The position numbers and the translations under genes are program-made. The notes below the pieces were generated by a model. The model saw nothing but the letters and a program-made list of their open reading frames with translations, was not told the DNA's origin and searched no databases. Of a DNA stretch of 10,543 bases, positions 10,219 through 10,543 are shown piece after piece. Numbering within the stretch: position 1 is the stretch's first letter; every line of letters starts with the position of its first letter. This DNA is from Baffinella frigidus (taxonomy: Eukaryota > Cryptophyceae > Cryptomonadales > Baffinellaceae). The stretch covers positions 43,633-54,175 of the forward strand of contig MU646747.1 of NCBI GenBank assembly GCA_026770585.1. Direction: 5' to 3'.

Positions 10219-10396
10219 AATTTCATCCCGCCAGGTAGTTGATTTAAATGCTTCGGAGTTCCCCGAATGCACGAAATTTACTACACGAAAGCTCGTGCGG
10301 GGCTGGACGTGACTGGATTTGGCCAAGTGTGTAGTAAATTTCGTTGATTCGGGGAACTCCGGAGCATTTAAATCAAATACCTGGTGGGATGAAATT
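10219..10396. mobile_element. ACTACA palindromic module, copy 3, in 48-bp outer arms
   Basis: The outer arms start AATTTCATCCC and include CAGGTA(G/T)TTGATTTAAATG and GGAGTTCCCCGAAT; they match with four or so mismatches. The inner module at 10271-10345 has ACGAAATTTACTACAC and GTGTAGTAAATTTCGT, as in copies 1 and 2. Total about 178 bp. The centre differs from the other copies and lacks a TATTAC sequence. No ORF. Confidence 0.85.
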
Positions 10397-10420
10397 AGGT
10401 CGTCAACCCTGAAACCCTGA

Positions 10421-10489
10421 ACCGTCACCCCTACCCAGGGTGGGAGCACCTCCGGGACAGCCTGCGAGAGTCTGTGCAAACGGGGGGGG
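10421..10489 (+). repeat. TGGGAGAACCTCCGG dispersed repeat, copy 5 of 5
   Basis: ACCGTCACCCCTACCCAGGG, TGGGAGCACCTCCGGGACAG and TCTGTGCAAACGGGGGG. Nearest relative is 9837-9906. The remaining bases to the window end (10490-10543) show nothing I can assign. Confidence 0.75.
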
Positions 10490-10543
10490 TCGCGTCCTCT
10501 GTCGAGGTACCAAGCGCGCCTACATGTAGTTGTAGCGTCTTTA

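Noticed and set aside
1-10501. CGCGTCCTCTG at both window ends (1-11, 10491-10501) as a sign of a circular molecule or large duplication
   Set aside because: Only 11 bp match, flanks differ, and the second copy is 42 bp from the end; chance or a small dispersed repeat is enough.

Overview
This looks like a gene-poor, repeat-saturated stretch of a eukaryotic nuclear genome, probably subtelomeric or otherwise heterochromatic. It carries interstitial telomere-like arrays of the CCCTAA type (2905-3050), the plant/algal CCCTAAA type (3390-3770) and a CCCGAAA variant (8871-8975). It also has long AT and minisatellite tracts and dozens of short inverted-repeat elements. I see no prokaryotic operon structure, rRNA, tRNA or CRISPR array, and no recognisable transposase, reverse transcriptase or other enzyme. 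The plant-type telomere unit and mid GC content would suit an alga or other protist, but the species cannot be named from this window.

Layout. 1-2400: dispersed direct repeats and hairpins, two diverged copies of a 250-310 bp segment (1031-1282, 1568-1877), a 130 bp duplication (1857-1988, 2186-2316) and small tandem repeats. 2400-3770: palindromic elements mixed with telomere-like arrays whose strand polarity flips (C-rich, G-rich, C-rich) around a long inverted repeat. 3770-5150: a degenerate repeat region with an AT microsatellite and weak ORF-like segments that share a QDTSESPEK peptide. 5080-7650: a dense run of MITE-like foldback elements. 7660-8000: a 15/27 bp minisatellite, all multiples of three, that keeps a conservative DPFEN/PFEYEPSPS reading frame and is the best coding candidate. 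8000-10543: more copies of the same element families, a 25 bp x6 tandem array and several dispersed repeats.

The main biological content is a community of non-autonomous, palindromic elements. At least twelve have terminal inverted repeats (TIRs), many with TA at both ends, as expected for Tc1/mariner-like TA target duplication. Several families with unrelated TIRs share one core palindrome, CCTACSGTAGG (or close variants), so they look modular. The TATCCCTTAAGTG family has four full copies that share TIRs and core but each carry a different self-complementary insert. The CTCAGAAAA family has two copies whose arms have changed in a mirrored way. The ACTACA module sits three times inside different inverted-repeat settings. 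These patterns are the most interesting part of the window. No mobilising enzyme is encoded here, so any movement would depend on a source elsewhere.
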